Of a DNA stretch of 64,000 bases, positions 1 through 10,159 are shown in pieces. This stretch comes from Roseateles puraquae (GTDB lineage: Bacteria; Pseudomonadota; Gammaproteobacteria; Burkholderiales; Burkholderiaceae_C). Each line of letters opens with the position of its first letter. Position 1 is the stretch's first letter. The stretch is taken from NCBI RefSeq assembly GCF_002205845.1, contig NZ_NISI01000005.1, forward strand, positions 62,001 to 126,000, written 5' to 3'. The notes under the pieces are model-generated. The model did not search any database. It saw nothing but the letters and a program-made list of their open reading frames with translations, and had not been told where the DNA came from. A program made the position numbers and the translations under genes.

Positions 1-19
1 TCGAACTGGAACTGAACCT

Positions 20-964
20 ATGACTGCACCTTTCGCCGTTGTCTTTCCCGGCCAAGGCTCGCAGGCCGTCGGCATGCTCGACGCCTGGGGCGACCATCCC
101 GAAGTGCGCCGCACCCTCGACGAAGCCTCCGCCGCCCTGGGCGAAGACATCCCCGCCCTGATCCATGCCGGCCCCAAGGAGCAGCTCGACCTCACCACCA
201 ACACCCAGCCCGTCATGCTGACCGCCGGCATCGCCTGCTGGCGCGCCTTCGTGGCCGAGACGGGCCTCGCGCCGGTGGCGGCCGCGGGCCATTCGCTGGG
301 TGAGTACACCGCCCTGGTGGCCGCCGGTGCGCTGAGCCTGGCCGATGCCCTGCCGCTGGTGCGCTTCCGCGCCCAGGCGATGCAGGAGGCGGTGCCGGTC
401 GGGGCTGGTGCCATGTATGCCATCCTGGGCCTGGACGGCGATGCCGTGCGTGCTGGCTGTGCCCAGGCCGCGGCCGAGACCGGCGAGGCGATCGAGGCGG
501 TCAACTTCAACGACCCCAAGCAGACCGTGATCGCGGGCAGCAAGGCCGGTGCCGAGAAGGCCGCCGAGCTCCTGAAGGCCGCCGGCGCGAAGCGCGCGCT
601 GCCGCTGCCGGTGTCCGCACCCTTCCACTCCAGCCTCATGAAGCCCGCTGCCGAGCGGCTGAAGGAGAAGCTGGCCACCGTCCATTTCCAGGCGGCCGCC
701 TTCCCGGTCATCAACAACATCGACGTGGCCGTGACCGACCAGGCCGATGCGCTGCGCGACGCGCTCTACCGCCAGGCCTTCGGTCCGGTGCGCTGGGTGG
801 AGGTAGTGCAGGCGCTGAAGTCGCGCGGCGTCGGCCACGTGATCGAAGCCGGCCCGGGCAAGGTGCTCACCGGCATGGCCAAGCGTATCGATGCCGAGCT
901 GCAGGCCGCCTGTGTCTTCGACCCCGCCTCGCTCGCCGAGGCCCGCACCCTGCTGGGAGCCTGA
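20..964 (+). CDS. fabD: malonyl-CoA:ACP transacylase FabD
   Basis: 314 aa, normal length for the family. It moves the malonyl group from CoA to acyl carrier protein, supplying the extender unit for type II fatty acid synthesis in the cytoplasm. The N-terminal PGQGSQ motif, the nucleophile motif GHSLGE (Ser92) and the downstream APFHS motif with the second catalytic residue are all present. It heads the fab cluster, with fabG starting one base after its stop. The 19 bases before the start could be the end of an upstream gene (one frame reads ELELNL then stop, overlapping the fabD start as ATGA). By usual gene order that gene would be fabH, but too little is in view to call it. Confidence 0.97.
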   Translation: MTAPFAVVFPGQGSQAVGMLDAWGDHPEVRRTLDEASAALGEDIPALIHAGPKEQLDLTTNTQPVMLTAGIACWRAFVAETGLAPVAAAGHSLGEYTALVAAGALSLADALPLVRFRAQAMQEAVPVGAGAMYAILGLDGDAVRAGCAQAAAETGEAIEAVNFNDPKQTVIAGSKAGAEKAAELLKAAGAKRALPLPVSAPFHSSLMKPAAERLKEKLATVHFQAAAFPVINNIDVAVTDQADALRDALYRQAFGPVRWVEVVQALKSRGVGHVIEAGPGKVLTGMAKRIDAELQAACVFDPASLAEARTLLGA

Positions 965-965
965 C

Positions 966-2038
<1,073 letters not shown>

Positions 2039-2074
2039 TCGGCCTGTCTCCTGTTCAACTCTGATCCGCACCGC

Positions 2075-3319
2075 ATGACCCGTCGCCGCGTCGTTGTCAC
2101 CGGCCTTGGCCTGATCAGTCCCGTCGGCAATACCGTTGCCGAGGGCTGGGCCAACATCCTGGCCGGCCGTTCCGGCATTGCCACCGTCACCCGCTTCGAT
2201 GCCAGCAACCTGGCATGCCACTTCGCGGGTGAGGTCAAGGGCTTCAACATCGAGGATTACATCCCCGCCAAAGAAGCCCGGCACATGGACAATTTCATCC
2301 ATTACGGCTTGGCGGCGGCCATCCAGGCGGTGCGGGACTCCGGCATTCCGACCCGAGATCAACTGACCGAAGAACAGGCCGAGCGCATCGGCGTGCTCGT
2401 GGGTTCCGGCATCGGCGGCCTGCCGCTCATCGAAGAAACCAAGACCGAGCTGATCAACCGCGGCCCGCGGCGCATCTCGCCGTTCTTCATCCCGGCCTCG
2501 ATCATCAACATGATCTCGGGCCACGTCTCCATCCAGTTCGGCTTCCAGGGCCCCAACCTGGCGATCGTTACGGCCTGCACGACAGGCCTGCATGCGATCG
2601 GTGAGGCCGGCCGCCTCATCGAGTACGGCGACGCCGACGTGATGATCGCGGGCGGTGCCGAGGGCGCGGTGTCGCCGCTCGGCATCGGCGGCTTCGCGGC
2701 CGCACGTGCCTTGTCGACCCGCAACGACGACCCCGCCACCGCGTCCCGCCCCTGGGACAAGGACCGCGACGGTTTCGTGCTGGGTGAGGGCGCCGGCGTG
2801 CTGGTGCTGGAAGAGTACGAGCACGCCAAGAAGCGCGGCGCCAAGATCTACTGCGAACTGACCGGCTTCGGCATGGGTGCGGACGCGTACCACATGACCG
2901 CGCCCAACGTCGACGGCCCGAAGCGCTCGATGCGCGCGGCGCTGCGCAATGCGGGCCTGAACCCCGACCAGGTCCAGTACATGAACGCCCACGGCACCTC
3001 CACGCCGCTGGGGGATGTCAACGAGACCAACGCCATCAAGCTGGCCTTTGGCGACCATGCCAAGCAGATGGTGGTGAGCTCGACCAAGTCCATGACTGGC
3101 CACCTGCTGGGCGGCGCGGGCGGCATCGAGTCGGTCTTCACGGCGTTGGCCGTGCGCGACCAGGTGGCCCCGCCGACGATCAACATCTTCAACCAGGACC
3201 CCGAGTGCGACCTGGACTACTGCGCCAACGAGGCGCGGCCGATGAAGATCGAGGTCGCTGCCAAGAACAACTTCGGCTTCGGCGGCACCAACGGCACGCT
3301 GATCTTCAAGCGCGTCTGA
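2075..3319 (+). CDS. fabF: beta-ketoacyl-ACP synthase II FabF
   Basis: 414 aa thiolase-fold condensing enzyme that extends acyl-ACP by two carbons from malonyl-ACP. The Cys-His-His catalytic set is complete: Cys168 in VTACTT, His306 in NAHGTS and His343 in MTGHLLG, with the C-terminal NNFGFGGTN loop. Length and motifs are those of FabF (KAS II) rather than FabH. Follows acpP by 36 bases. Confidence 0.97.
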   Translation: MTRRRVVVTGLGLISPVGNTVAEGWANILAGRSGIATVTRFDASNLACHFAGEVKGFNIEDYIPAKEARHMDNFIHYGLAAAIQAVRDSGIPTRDQLTEEQAERIGVLVGSGIGGLPLIEETKTELINRGPRRISPFFIPASIINMISGHVSIQFGFQGPNLAIVTACTTGLHAIGEAGRLIEYGDADVMIAGGAEGAVSPLGIGGFAAARALSTRNDDPATASRPWDKDRDGFVLGEGAGVLVLEEYEHAKKRGAKIYCELTGFGMGADAYHMTAPNVDGPKRSMRAALRNAGLNPDQVQYMNAHGTSTPLGDVNETNAIKLAFGDHAKQMVVSSTKSMTGHLLGGAGGIESVFTALAVRDQVAPPTINIFNQDPECDLDYCANEARPMKIEVAAKNNFGFGGTNGTLIFKRV

Positions 3320-3334
3320 CCCCGGCTACCGGCG

Positions 3335-3754
3335 ATGCGACGCACGCCGCCGGTTGTCGTGCAGCTTCGACCCGACCCGCGGGTGCAGGCCATGGTGGCC
3401 TTGCTCGCCACCCTGACTGCCTTGGGCCTGTACGTCTGGGCCGTCGATCACGACCGCGTGGCGGCGCCCCTTGTGCTGGCGCTGCCGCTGGTCGCCCGCT
3501 GGGCCTGGCGTCAGGCGGCGGTGCTGCCGCGGCGCCTTCGCTGGGACGGCGAGGCCTGGTGGCTCAGCGCACCGGGTGCGGATGACGAGACCCTCGTGCG
3601 ACTCGATGTGGTGATCGACCTCGACCGCTGGTTGCTGCTGCGTGCGACGCCGGGCCTCTGCTGGCTGCCGCTCGCACGCCATCAGCAGCCCTCGGCATGG
3701 GGTGCGTTGCGTGCCACGCTCTACGCGGCGCCAGCGCGGGCTGCAGACACATGA
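3335..3754 (+). CDS. YgfX-like small membrane protein
   Basis: 139 aa. Two hydrophobic segments near residues 18-36 and 44-55 are followed by a soluble, Trp-rich tail (RLRWDGEAWWL, WLPLARH). This layout and position (between fabF and rpoE) match the YgfX/CptA-like proteins commonly found just upstream of rpoE in Burkholderiales. The function there is not firmly established; the E. coli relative has been described as a toxin acting on the cytoskeleton, which I would not transfer. The stop overlaps the rpoE start (ATGA), so it is in the same operon. Confidence 0.6.
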   Translation: MRRTPPVVVQLRPDPRVQAMVALLATLTALGLYVWAVDHDRVAAPLVLALPLVARWAWRQAAVLPRRLRWDGEAWWLSAPGADDETLVRLDVVIDLDRWLLLRATPGLCWLPLARHQQPSAWGALRATLYAAPARAADT

Positions 3755-4350
3755 CCGCGGCAGAGGCGGACGCCGATGCGCTGCTGGTGCGCCAGGCCCA
3801 GGCGGGCAGCCGCGCGGCCTTCGACATGCTCGTGCTCAAATACCAGCGCCGCATCGAGCGGCTGCTCTCGCGCAGCGTGCGCGACGCCGCCGATGTGGCG
3901 GACCTGACCCAGGAAACCTTTCTCGCCGCCTACCGCGCGTTGCCTGGCTTCCGGGGCGAGAGCGCGTTCTACACCTGGCTTTACCGGATCGCCGTCAACG
4001 CCGCCCGGCGGCATCTGAGCCAGCAGCCTCGGTTGCAGCAGGTGCAAGCCTGGGACGACAGCGAGGGAACTTTCGGCACGGCGCCGACTCCAAGCGACGA
4101 TGCGACCCCGGAGTCCCTGCTGGCGGGTCGCCAACTGGCGCGTGAACTGGACGAGGCGGTCGAATCCCTGGTGGAGGAGCAGCGCCGTGCCCTGTTGCTG
4201 CGGGAGGTCGACGGTTTGAGCTACGACGAGATCGGTGAACTGATGCGCTGCCCCCCAGGCACCGTGCGCTCGCGCATCTACCGCGCGCGCGAGGCGGTGG
4301 CAGCACGTCTGCTGCCCTTGCTGGAGGGCCGGGGAGGGCGGCGATGGTGA
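3751..4350 (+). CDS. rpoE: RNA polymerase sigma-E factor (ECF)
   Basis: 199 aa extracytoplasmic-function sigma factor that directs RNA polymerase to envelope-stress promoters. Region 2 (about residues 25-92, with DLTQETFLAAYRALPGF) and region 4 (about 135-185, with YDEIGELMRCPPGTVRSRIYRAR) are both present, separated by a short linker and with no region 3, as in ECF factors. The ATG at 3751 overlaps the stop of the previous gene by four bases, and its own stop overlaps the rseA start, so regulator and anti-sigma are coupled. Confidence 0.95.
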   Translation: MTAAEADADALLVRQAQAGSRAAFDMLVLKYQRRIERLLSRSVRDAADVADLTQETFLAAYRALPGFRGESAFYTWLYRIAVNAARRHLSQQPRLQQVQAWDDSEGTFGTAPTPSDDATPESLLAGRQLARELDEAVESLVEEQRRALLLREVDGLSYDEIGELMRCPPGTVRSRIYRAREAVAARLLPLLEGRGGRRW

Positions 4351-4859
4351 TGACGGTGGATGAGGCCCTGAACGCTTCGCTGTCTGCGGTGATGGACGGC
4401 CACGCCGATGCAGCGGACTGGGCTCGCGTGCAGGCGGCGTGGGCGAACGATCCGGCGCTGCGCGAGCGCTGGCGGCTGTGGCAGGCCGCGTCGGACGGCC
4501 TGCATGCGCCCGAGCTCATGCCGCTGGCGCAGGATCCTGAAGCGCTGCTGGCGGCACTACACCGGCAAATGCCGGCGCCGGTTGCGCCGCGCCTGCGCGG
4601 GCGAGAGTGGGGGCCGCCGCTGGCGGTGGCGGCCAGCTTCGTTGCTCTGGCGATCGTGGCCGGCAGCTTGCGACCGGCGCCAGCGCCTGAGCCCGTCTTG
4701 GCCGCTGCGCCGATCTCAACACCACGCGCCCAAGGGTTGAATGGGCTCAGTTTTGCGCAGACTGCGGCAGGCCGTACGCTCGCGGGGGAGGCAGGTCCCG
4801 AAGTCATCGACTGGGGGCTGGCCTTGCCCGAGCCCGCCGCCTCGCGGCCTTTGCCCTGA
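4344..4859 (+). CDS. rseA: anti-sigma-E factor RseA (MucA)
   Basis: 171 aa single-pass inner-membrane protein. The cytoplasmic N-terminal part (about 1-85) has the RseA_N pattern (LNASLSAVMDGHADA, then a WRLWQAASDGL helix) that binds and holds sigma-E. One membrane segment lies near 91-108, followed by a Pro/Ala-rich periplasmic tail that in the family is cut by site-1 protease under stress. It overlaps rpoE by seven bases. The next gene is mucD directly; the periplasmic regulator gene rseB usually found here is absent. Confidence 0.85.
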   Translation: MVMTVDEALNASLSAVMDGHADAADWARVQAAWANDPALRERWRLWQAASDGLHAPELMPLAQDPEALLAALHRQMPAPVAPRLRGREWGPPLAVAASFVALAIVAGSLRPAPAPEPVLAAAPISTPRAQGLNGLSFAQTAAGRTLAGEAGPEVIDWGLALPEPAASRPLP

Positions 4860-4947
4860 GGCGAGCTTCTTGAAGCCGCGCGTGGACGACCCATCTGCTC
4901 CGCTTCTTTCCCCCTCCTTCTTCCTGTCGATGTCCTGGAACACCGAA

Positions 4948-6411
4948 ATGCACGCTGAGAACCGACTCCCTCCTGCGCGCACGCGCTTCCTGCTGTCGAG
5001 CGCCACTCTGGCGTTCGCTCTTGCCCTGGGGCAGGCGCCCGCGTTCGCCCAGCCCCGTGAACTGCCGGATTTCGCCGAACTGGTCGAGCGTGTCGGCCCG
5101 GCCGTCGTGAACATCCGCACCGCCGAGAAGGTGAAGGTGGCCGACAACCAGGCCGAGATGAACGAGCAGATGCAGGAGTTCTTCCGCCGCTTCGGCATCC
5201 CGGTGCCCAACCAGCGCCGCGGGGCGCCGCGGGGCGGCGCGCCTGACGACGATGCGCCCACCCGCCGCGGCGTCGGCTCCGGCTTCATCCTGAGCGCTGA
5301 CGGCTACGTGTTGACGAACGCCCACGTGGTGCAGGGAGCTGACGAAGTCATCGTCACGCTGACCGACAAGCGCGAACTCAAGGCCAAGATCATCGGTGCC
5401 GACCAGCGCTCCGACGTCGCCGTCGTGAAGGTCGAGGCCAGCGGCCTGCCGATCGTGAAGGTGGGCGACAGCAACAAGGCGCGCGTGGGCGAATGGGTGA
5501 TGGCCATCGGCTCGCCTTTCGGCCTCGAGAACACGGTCACGGCCGGCATCATCAGCGCCAAGCAGCGCGACACCGGTGACCTGCTGCCGCTCATCCAGAC
5601 CGACGTGGCCATCAACCCCGGCAACTCGGGCGGCCCGCTGGTGAACATGCGCGGCGAGGTGATCGGCATCAACTCGCAGATCTACAGCCAGAACGGCGGC
5701 TACATGGGCATCTCGTTCGCCATTCCGATCGTGGAGGCCGTCCGGGTGGCCGACGAATTGCGCGCGGGTGGCCGCGTGGTGCGCGGCTTCCTGGGTGTGC
5801 TGCCCCGCGACATCACCAAGGAAGAGGCCGACGCGCTCGGTCTGGGCAAGGCGCAGGGCGCCGTGGTCAGCAGCGTCAATGCCGGCAGCCCGGCGGAGAA
5901 GGGCGGCGTTGAAGGCGGTGACGTCATCACCAAGGTCGACGGCAAGGTCGTCGAGAAGGCTGTGGACCTGCGCCGCATGATCGCGGCCGTCAAGCCGGGC
6001 AACAAGGCGACCTTGACGGTGTTCCGTCGTGGCAGCTTCAAGGACCTCGTCGTCACCGTCGGTGAAGCCGAGCGCCCGAAGGCGGGCAGCGACGGCACGG
6101 CCGACAAGGAAAGCCCGGCGGCGAACGCCAGCGCCGCGCTGGGCCTCAAGGTCTCGGAACTCACCGACGCGCAGCGCAAGGAACTCAAGCTGAAGTCGGG
6201 CGTGAAGGTGGACAGCGTCAGCGGCGTGGCCGCGCGTGCCGGACTGCGCGAGGGCGACCTGATCCTGTCGGTGGACAACGTGGAGGTCAGCACCGTCAAG
6301 GCCTTCCAGGCGCAGCTCGCCAAGGCGGACAAGGACAAGGCCAAGGTCATCAACCTGGTGGTGCGCCGGGACGACGTGGTCAGCTTCGTGCTCCTCAAGC
6401 CGGTGCGTTGA
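4948..6411 (+). CDS. mucD: periplasmic Do-type serine protease MucD/DegP
   Basis: About 487 aa from the ATG at 4948 (an in-frame ATG at 4930 is also possible; 4948 has a weak GGA behind it). A signal peptide ends near AFAQP, followed by a trypsin-like domain with the His (TNAHVV), Asp (SDVAVVKV) and Ser (GNSGGPL) triad and then two PDZ domains. The role is degradation or refolding of damaged envelope proteins. In the sigma-E operon it is the effector arm of the stress response. The linker between protease and PDZ2 is Lys/Asp rich. Confidence 0.93.
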   Translation: MHAENRLPPARTRFLLSSATLAFALALGQAPAFAQPRELPDFAELVERVGPAVVNIRTAEKVKVADNQAEMNEQMQEFFRRFGIPVPNQRRGAPRGGAPDDDAPTRRGVGSGFILSADGYVLTNAHVVQGADEVIVTLTDKRELKAKIIGADQRSDVAVVKVEASGLPIVKVGDSNKARVGEWVMAIGSPFGLENTVTAGIISAKQRDTGDLLPLIQTDVAINPGNSGGPLVNMRGEVIGINSQIYSQNGGYMGISFAIPIVEAVRVADELRAGGRVVRGFLGVLPRDITKEEADALGLGKAQGAVVSSVNAGSPAEKGGVEGGDVITKVDGKVVEKAVDLRRMIAAVKPGNKATLTVFRRGSFKDLVVTVGEAERPKAGSDGTADKESPAANASAALGLKVSELTDAQRKELKLKSGVKVDSVSGVAARAGLREGDLILSVDNVEVSTVKAFQAQLAKADKDKAKVINLVVRRDDVVSFVLLKPVR

Positions 6412-6630
6412 CGCCACAGATGCCTCGGCTGTCAGCTCGGGCTTTCCGCGATGTGGCATGCAGAGCCAGGCGGACGGCCGAGGTTGTCCACCGGTTTCTG
6501 AAGTTGGCGCCGGCTAACTTGATGTCCCGGGCGGTGGATTGTTCGCGCCAGCCGCTAAAATCGAGGCTCGATGCGCCCCTGATTGCGGCGTCTGGCGGGG
6601 GAATCAGGAGCCCTCGCCGACGCCCGGATT

Positions 6631-6676
6631 TGATCCACAGGCGATCCACAGCAAGTTGTGGATAACCTGTGGTTAA
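6631..6676. repeat. cluster of four DnaA-box-like sites
   Basis: TGATCCACA (6631), CGATCCACA (6642), then on the other strand TGTGGATAA (6657) and TGTGGTTAA (6668). Against the DnaA consensus TTATCCACA these have one, two, zero and one mismatches. Two sites face two, within 46 bases. The sequence match is seen directly; DnaA binding is inference. Confidence 0.5.
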
Positions 6677-6747
6677 AAATCCTTGTTGGCAGCCTGCAAC
6701 GGCCGGAAAACCAATGCTGGTGCGGTTTCCCGGCAGGGCCTTTTGGC

Positions 6748-6824
6748 TACAATGAAAGCCCAACAAGCAGTTGCCATACCTTTTGTTGGAAGGCACGTCG
6801 CCTCTTTCGACGTGCCTTTTTTTT
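6748..6824 (+). ncRNA. candidate small RNA or lepA attenuator leader
   Basis: A TACAAT -10 box at 6748-6753 predicts initiation near 6760. That is exactly where a stem-loop begins: CCAACAA (6760-6766) pairs with TTGTTGG (6783-6789) around a 16-base loop. It is followed at once by an intrinsic terminator, so the transcript would be about 65 nt with two hairpins. The -35 region (TTTCCC around 6726) is poor. No Rfam family recognised. Confidence 0.4.
6791..6824 (+). terminator. rho-independent terminator
   Basis: Perfect 10-bp stem AGGCACGTCG/CGACGTGCCT (6791-6800 and 6808-6817), 7-base loop, then a run of eight T (6817-6824). One of the strongest intrinsic terminators in the window. Confidence 0.85.
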
Positions 6825-6931
6825 AGCTTCAGCACGCCGCTTTGCGGCCTCATCAGGCTCACGCGTATGAGCTTGCGCTGCAAGGGCGCTCGCCCTTGTG
6901 TTGAACGTGTCGCAGCGCAGAACAAGATTCC

Positions 6932-8740
6932 ATGAACCACATCCGCAACTTCTCCATCATTGCCCACATCGACCACGGCAAGAGCACGCTGGCCGACCGA
7001 ATCATCCAACGCTGCGGCGGCCTGAGTGATCGTGAGATGGAAGCGCAGGTGCTGGACTCCATGGACCTGGAGCGAGAGCGCGGCATCACCATCAAGGCGC
7101 AGACCGCAGCGCTCCAATACAAGGCCAAGGACGGCCAGGTCTACAACCTCAACCTCATCGACACGCCCGGCCACGTGGACTTCTCTTATGAAGTGAGCCG
7201 GTCGCTGTCGGCCTGCGAGGGTGCGCTGCTGGTGGTCGATGCGTCGCAAGGCGTCGAGGCGCAGACGGTGGCGAATTGCTACACGGCGCTGGACCTGGGC
7301 GTCGAGGTCGTGCCGGTCCTCAACAAGATGGACCTGCCCTCGGCGGACCCCGACAACGCGAAGGCTGAGATCGAGGACGTCATCGGCATTGACGCGGAAG
7401 ACGCGATCCCCTGCTCCGCCAAGACCGGCATGGGCATCGACGAGATCCTGGAAGCCGTCATCGCCCGCATGCCGCCGCCGCGCGGCAACCCGGAGGCGCC
7501 GCCGCGCGCGATGATCATCGATGCCTGGTTCGACAACTACGTCGGCGTGGTCATGCTGGTGCGGGTCGTGGACGGCGAACTGCGCAAGGGCGAGCGCATC
7601 CGCATGATGGCCACCAACTCGGTCTACCCGATCGAGCACCTTGGCGTCTTCACGCCCAAGAGCGAGAACCGTGAGGGTCTGAAGGCCGGTGAGGTGGGCT
7701 TCATCATCTGCGGCATCAAGGAACTCGCCGCCGCGAAGGTGGGCGACACGGTCACGCTGGAAAAGAAGCTGCCCAACAACGCCGGACCGGCCACCGAGGC
7801 CCTGCCAGGCTTCAAGGAAATCCAGCCGCAGGTGTTCGCGGGCCTGTACCCGACCGAAGCCAGCGAGTACGACCAGCTGCGCGACGCGCTGGAGAAGCTC
7901 AGCCTGAATGACTCCTCGCTGCGCTTCGAGCCGGAAGTGAGCCAGGCGCTGGGCTTCGGCTTCCGCTGCGGCTTCCTGGGCCTGCTGCACATGGAGATCG
8001 TGCAGGAACGCCTGGAGCGCGAGTTCGACCAGGACCTCGTCACGACCGCGCCGAGCGTCATCTACGAGGTGGAGCTCAACGATGGCACGGTGATGCAGGT
8101 GGAGAACCCGTCGCGCATGCCCGACCCGGGCCGCATCCGCGAGATCCGCGAGCCCATCGTGACCGTGCATCTCTACATGCCGCAGGATTACGTCGGCGTC
8201 GTGATGACTCTGGCCAACCAGAAGCGTGGCGTGCAGCTCAACATGGCCTATCACGGCAAGCAGGTCATGCTGACCTACGAGATCCCGCTGGCCGAGATCG
8301 TGCTGGACTTCTTCGACAAGCTCAAGAGCGCCTCGCGCGGCTACGCCTCCATGGACTACGAGTTCAAGGAGTACCGTGCGGCCGACGTGGTCAAGGTCGA
8401 CATCCTGATCAACGGCGACAAGGTCGACCCGCTGGCCATGATCGTGCACCGCAGCCAGAGCCAGTACCGCGGCCGCGCGGTGGCCGCCAAGATGCGCGAG
8501 CAGATCCCGCGCCAGATGTACGACGTGGCGATCCAGGCCGCCATCGGCGCCAACATCATCGCCCGCGAGAACATCAAGGCGCTGCGCAAGAACGTGCTGG
8601 CAAAATGCTACGGTGGTGACATCACCCGCAAGCGCAAGCTGCTGGAAAAGCAAAAGGCCGGCAAGAAGCGCATGAAGCAGATCGGCTCGGTCGAGGTGCC
8701 GCAAGAAGCCTTCCTCGCCATCCTGCAAGTCGACGACTGA
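6932..8740 (+). CDS. lepA: elongation factor 4 (LepA)
   Basis: 602 aa translational GTPase, full length. The G1 motif AHIDHGKST is at the N-terminus, followed by DTPGHVDF (G3) and NKMDLPSA (G4), the domain II/III/V series shared with EF-G, and the LepA-specific C-terminal domain ending in [19 protein letters not shown]. It acts on the ribosome, with a role in back-translocation or in initiation and assembly depending on the study. Followed after 31 bases by lepB, the usual pairing. Confidence 0.97.
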   Translation: MNHIRNFSIIAHIDHGKSTLADRIIQRCGGLSDREMEAQVLDSMDLERERGITIKAQTAALQYKAKDGQVYNLNLIDTPGHVDFSYEVSRSLSACEGALLVVDASQGVEAQTVANCYTALDLGVEVVPVLNKMDLPSADPDNAKAEIEDVIGIDAEDAIPCSAKTGMGIDEILEAVIARMPPPRGNPEAPPRAMIIDAWFDNYVGVVMLVRVVDGELRKGERIRMMATNSVYPIEHLGVFTPKSENREGLKAGEVGFIICGIKELAAAKVGDTVTLEKKLPNNAGPATEALPGFKEIQPQVFAGLYPTEASEYDQLRDALEKLSLNDSSLRFEPEVSQALGFGFRCGFLGLLHMEIVQERLEREFDQDLVTTAPSVIYEVELNDGTVMQVENPSRMPDPGRIREIREPIVTVHLYMPQDYVGVVMTLANQKRGVQLNMAYHGKQVMLTYEIPLAEIVLDFFDKLKSASRGYASMDYEFKEYRAADVVKVDILINGDKVDPLAMIVHRSQSQYRGRAVAAKMREQIPRQMYDVAIQAAIGANIIARENIKALRKNVLAKCYGGDITRKRKLLEKQKAGKKRMKQIGSVEVPQEAFLAILQVDD

Positions 8741-8771
8741 ACCCCTCCCTTCTGCCTTGAAATCCTCCTCG

Positions 8772-9755
8772 ATGAGTGCTCTGACCGGTGTTTTGTACGC
8801 GGCCCTGGTGGCCTACCTGGGCGGCTGGTACACCGGCTACTGGAGCGGCAACTTCGCGCTGCTGCTGTTCATCCTGACTGCAGTGACCATGCTGTACTGG
8901 CTGGCCGAGCGCTTTCATTTCGCGCCGGCGCGCCGGGCCGCAGCCGATGCGCTGCTGGCCAACGACGCCAAGCGCCGCGAGCAGCTCGCCGCCCAGGGCA
9001 TCACCCAGGTGGACGGCAACGTCGAGCCGGCGCGCCAGCAGATCCTGCAGCAGCCCTGGTGGCTGGACTGGACGGCCGGCCTCTTCCCGGTGATCCTGGT
9101 CGTTTTCCTGCTGCGCAGCTTCCTGTTCGAGCCCTTCAAGATCCCGTCCGGCTCCATGGTGCCGACGCTGCTGGTCGGGGACCTCATCCTGGTCAACAAG
9201 TTCCACTACGGCATCCGGCTGCCGGTGATCAACAAGAAGATCATCGCCAACCACGACGTCAAGCGCGGCGACGTGATGGTCTTCCGCTACCCCGAAGACC
9301 CGACGACCGACTTCATCAAGCGCGTGGTCGGCGTGCCGGGTGACGAGGTGGCCTACATCAACCAGAAGCTCTACATCAACGGTCAGCTCGCGCCCACCCA
9401 GCCCGTGGACAACTTCTACGACGACAGCGGCCTGCAGCGGGTCTACCGTCCGCGCTTCACCGAGAAGCTCGGCGAGAAGGAACACCAGATCCTGGTGCAG
9501 CCCAACGCTCAGCACATCTTCCGCCCGGACCGCGCCGACGGCCCCTTCCCCTTCCAGGAAAACTGCCGTTACACGGTCGAGGGTGTGACCTGCAAGGTGC
9601 CCGCCGGCAACTACTTCATGATGGGCGACAACCGCGACAACTCGCGGGATTCGCGCTATTGGGGTTTCGTGCCGGATGAAAACATCGTCGGCAAGGCCTT
9701 CTTGGTCTGGATGAATTTCGGTAACCTCAAGCGCATCGGTACCTTCTTCGATTGA
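8772..9755 (+). CDS. lepB: signal peptidase I
   Basis: 327 aa from ATG 8772 (a TTG at 8757 is an in-frame alternative; neither has a good ribosome site). It removes signal peptides from exported proteins at the periplasmic face of the inner membrane. Two membrane segments (about 5-43 in two parts, and 101-115) precede the catalytic domain. The Ser/Lys dyad is Ser128 in PSGSM and Lys183 in IKRVVGVPGD, and the GDNRDNSRDSR box is present near the C-terminus. Confidence 0.95.
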   Translation: MSALTGVLYAALVAYLGGWYTGYWSGNFALLLFILTAVTMLYWLAERFHFAPARRAAADALLANDAKRREQLAAQGITQVDGNVEPARQQILQQPWWLDWTAGLFPVILVVFLLRSFLFEPFKIPSGSMVPTLLVGDLILVNKFHYGIRLPVINKKIIANHDVKRGDVMVFRYPEDPTTDFIKRVVGVPGDEVAYINQKLYINGQLAPTQPVDNFYDDSGLQRVYRPRFTEKLGEKEHQILVQPNAQHIFRPDRADGPFPFQENCRYTVEGVTCKVPAGNYFMMGDNRDNSRDSRYWGFVPDENIVGKAFLVWMNFGNLKRIGTFFD

Positions 9756-9762
9756 TGCCCAG

Positions 9763-10143
9763 ATGAGCTTCCGCCGCCGTCCTCCGACCTCTCCTCGCCA
9801 TCAGCAGGGCCTCACCCTCATCGGGCTGCTCTTCTGGGGCGCCATCATTGCCGTCGTGGCGGTGGTGGGCATGAAGGTCTTCCCGACCGTGCTCGAGTAC
9901 TACACCGTGCAACGGGTGGTCGACCGCATCGCCGCCAGCAATCCGGCGACCGTGCCGGCCGTGCGCGCGGATTTTGAGAAGGCCACGACGGTCGAGTACT
10001 CCATCCAGAGCATCAAGGCGGCCGACCTCATCGTCAGCAAGGACGCCAACGACAAAGTCGTCATCGAGTTCGCCTGGGACAAGGAGATCGACCTGTTCGG
10101 CCCGGTCTACCTGCTGATCAAGTACAAGGGCCGGTCGCGTTGA
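9763..10143 (+). CDS. DUF4845 membrane protein
   Basis: 126 aa with an N-terminal pilin-like start (QQGLTLIGLLFWGAIIAVVAVVGM) giving one membrane anchor, then a short periplasmic alpha/beta domain. The GLTLIGLL string resembles a type IV prepilin cleavage region, but the family (DUF4845) is a conserved unknown that sits between lepB and rnc across Betaproteobacteria. Its location suggests a role in secretion or envelope maintenance, which is inference only. Confidence 0.85.
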   Translation: MSFRRRPPTSPRHQQGLTLIGLLFWGAIIAVVAVVGMKVFPTVLEYYTVQRVVDRIAASNPATVPAVRADFEKATTVEYSIQSIKAADLIVSKDANDKVVIEFAWDKEIDLFGPVYLLIKYKGRSR

Positions 10144-10159
10144 CGCCTGCCTCGCGTCG

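Larger units (their letters stand above)
6412..6931. other. 520-base gene-free interval between mucD and lepA
   Basis: No convincing gene. It holds, in order: a GCTAAAATC promoter-like string near 6555, a cluster of four DnaA-box-like 9-mers (6631-6676), a TACAAT -10 element (6748-6753), a stem-loop, and a strong intrinsic terminator (6791-6824), then about 105 bases of leader before lepA. The terminator lies upstream of, not after, the lepA coding frame, so either a short RNA is made here or lepA is controlled by attenuation. Confidence 0.7.

Noticed and set aside
1-19. 3' end of an upstream gene (fabH expected from gene order)
   Set aside because: Only 19 bases are visible; one frame is compatible but nothing identifies the product.
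6395-8728. Long minus-strand frame opposite lepA
   Set aside because: Antisense shadow of a conserved GTPase; His/Asp/Leu-rich nonsense composition typical of reversed GC-rich codons.
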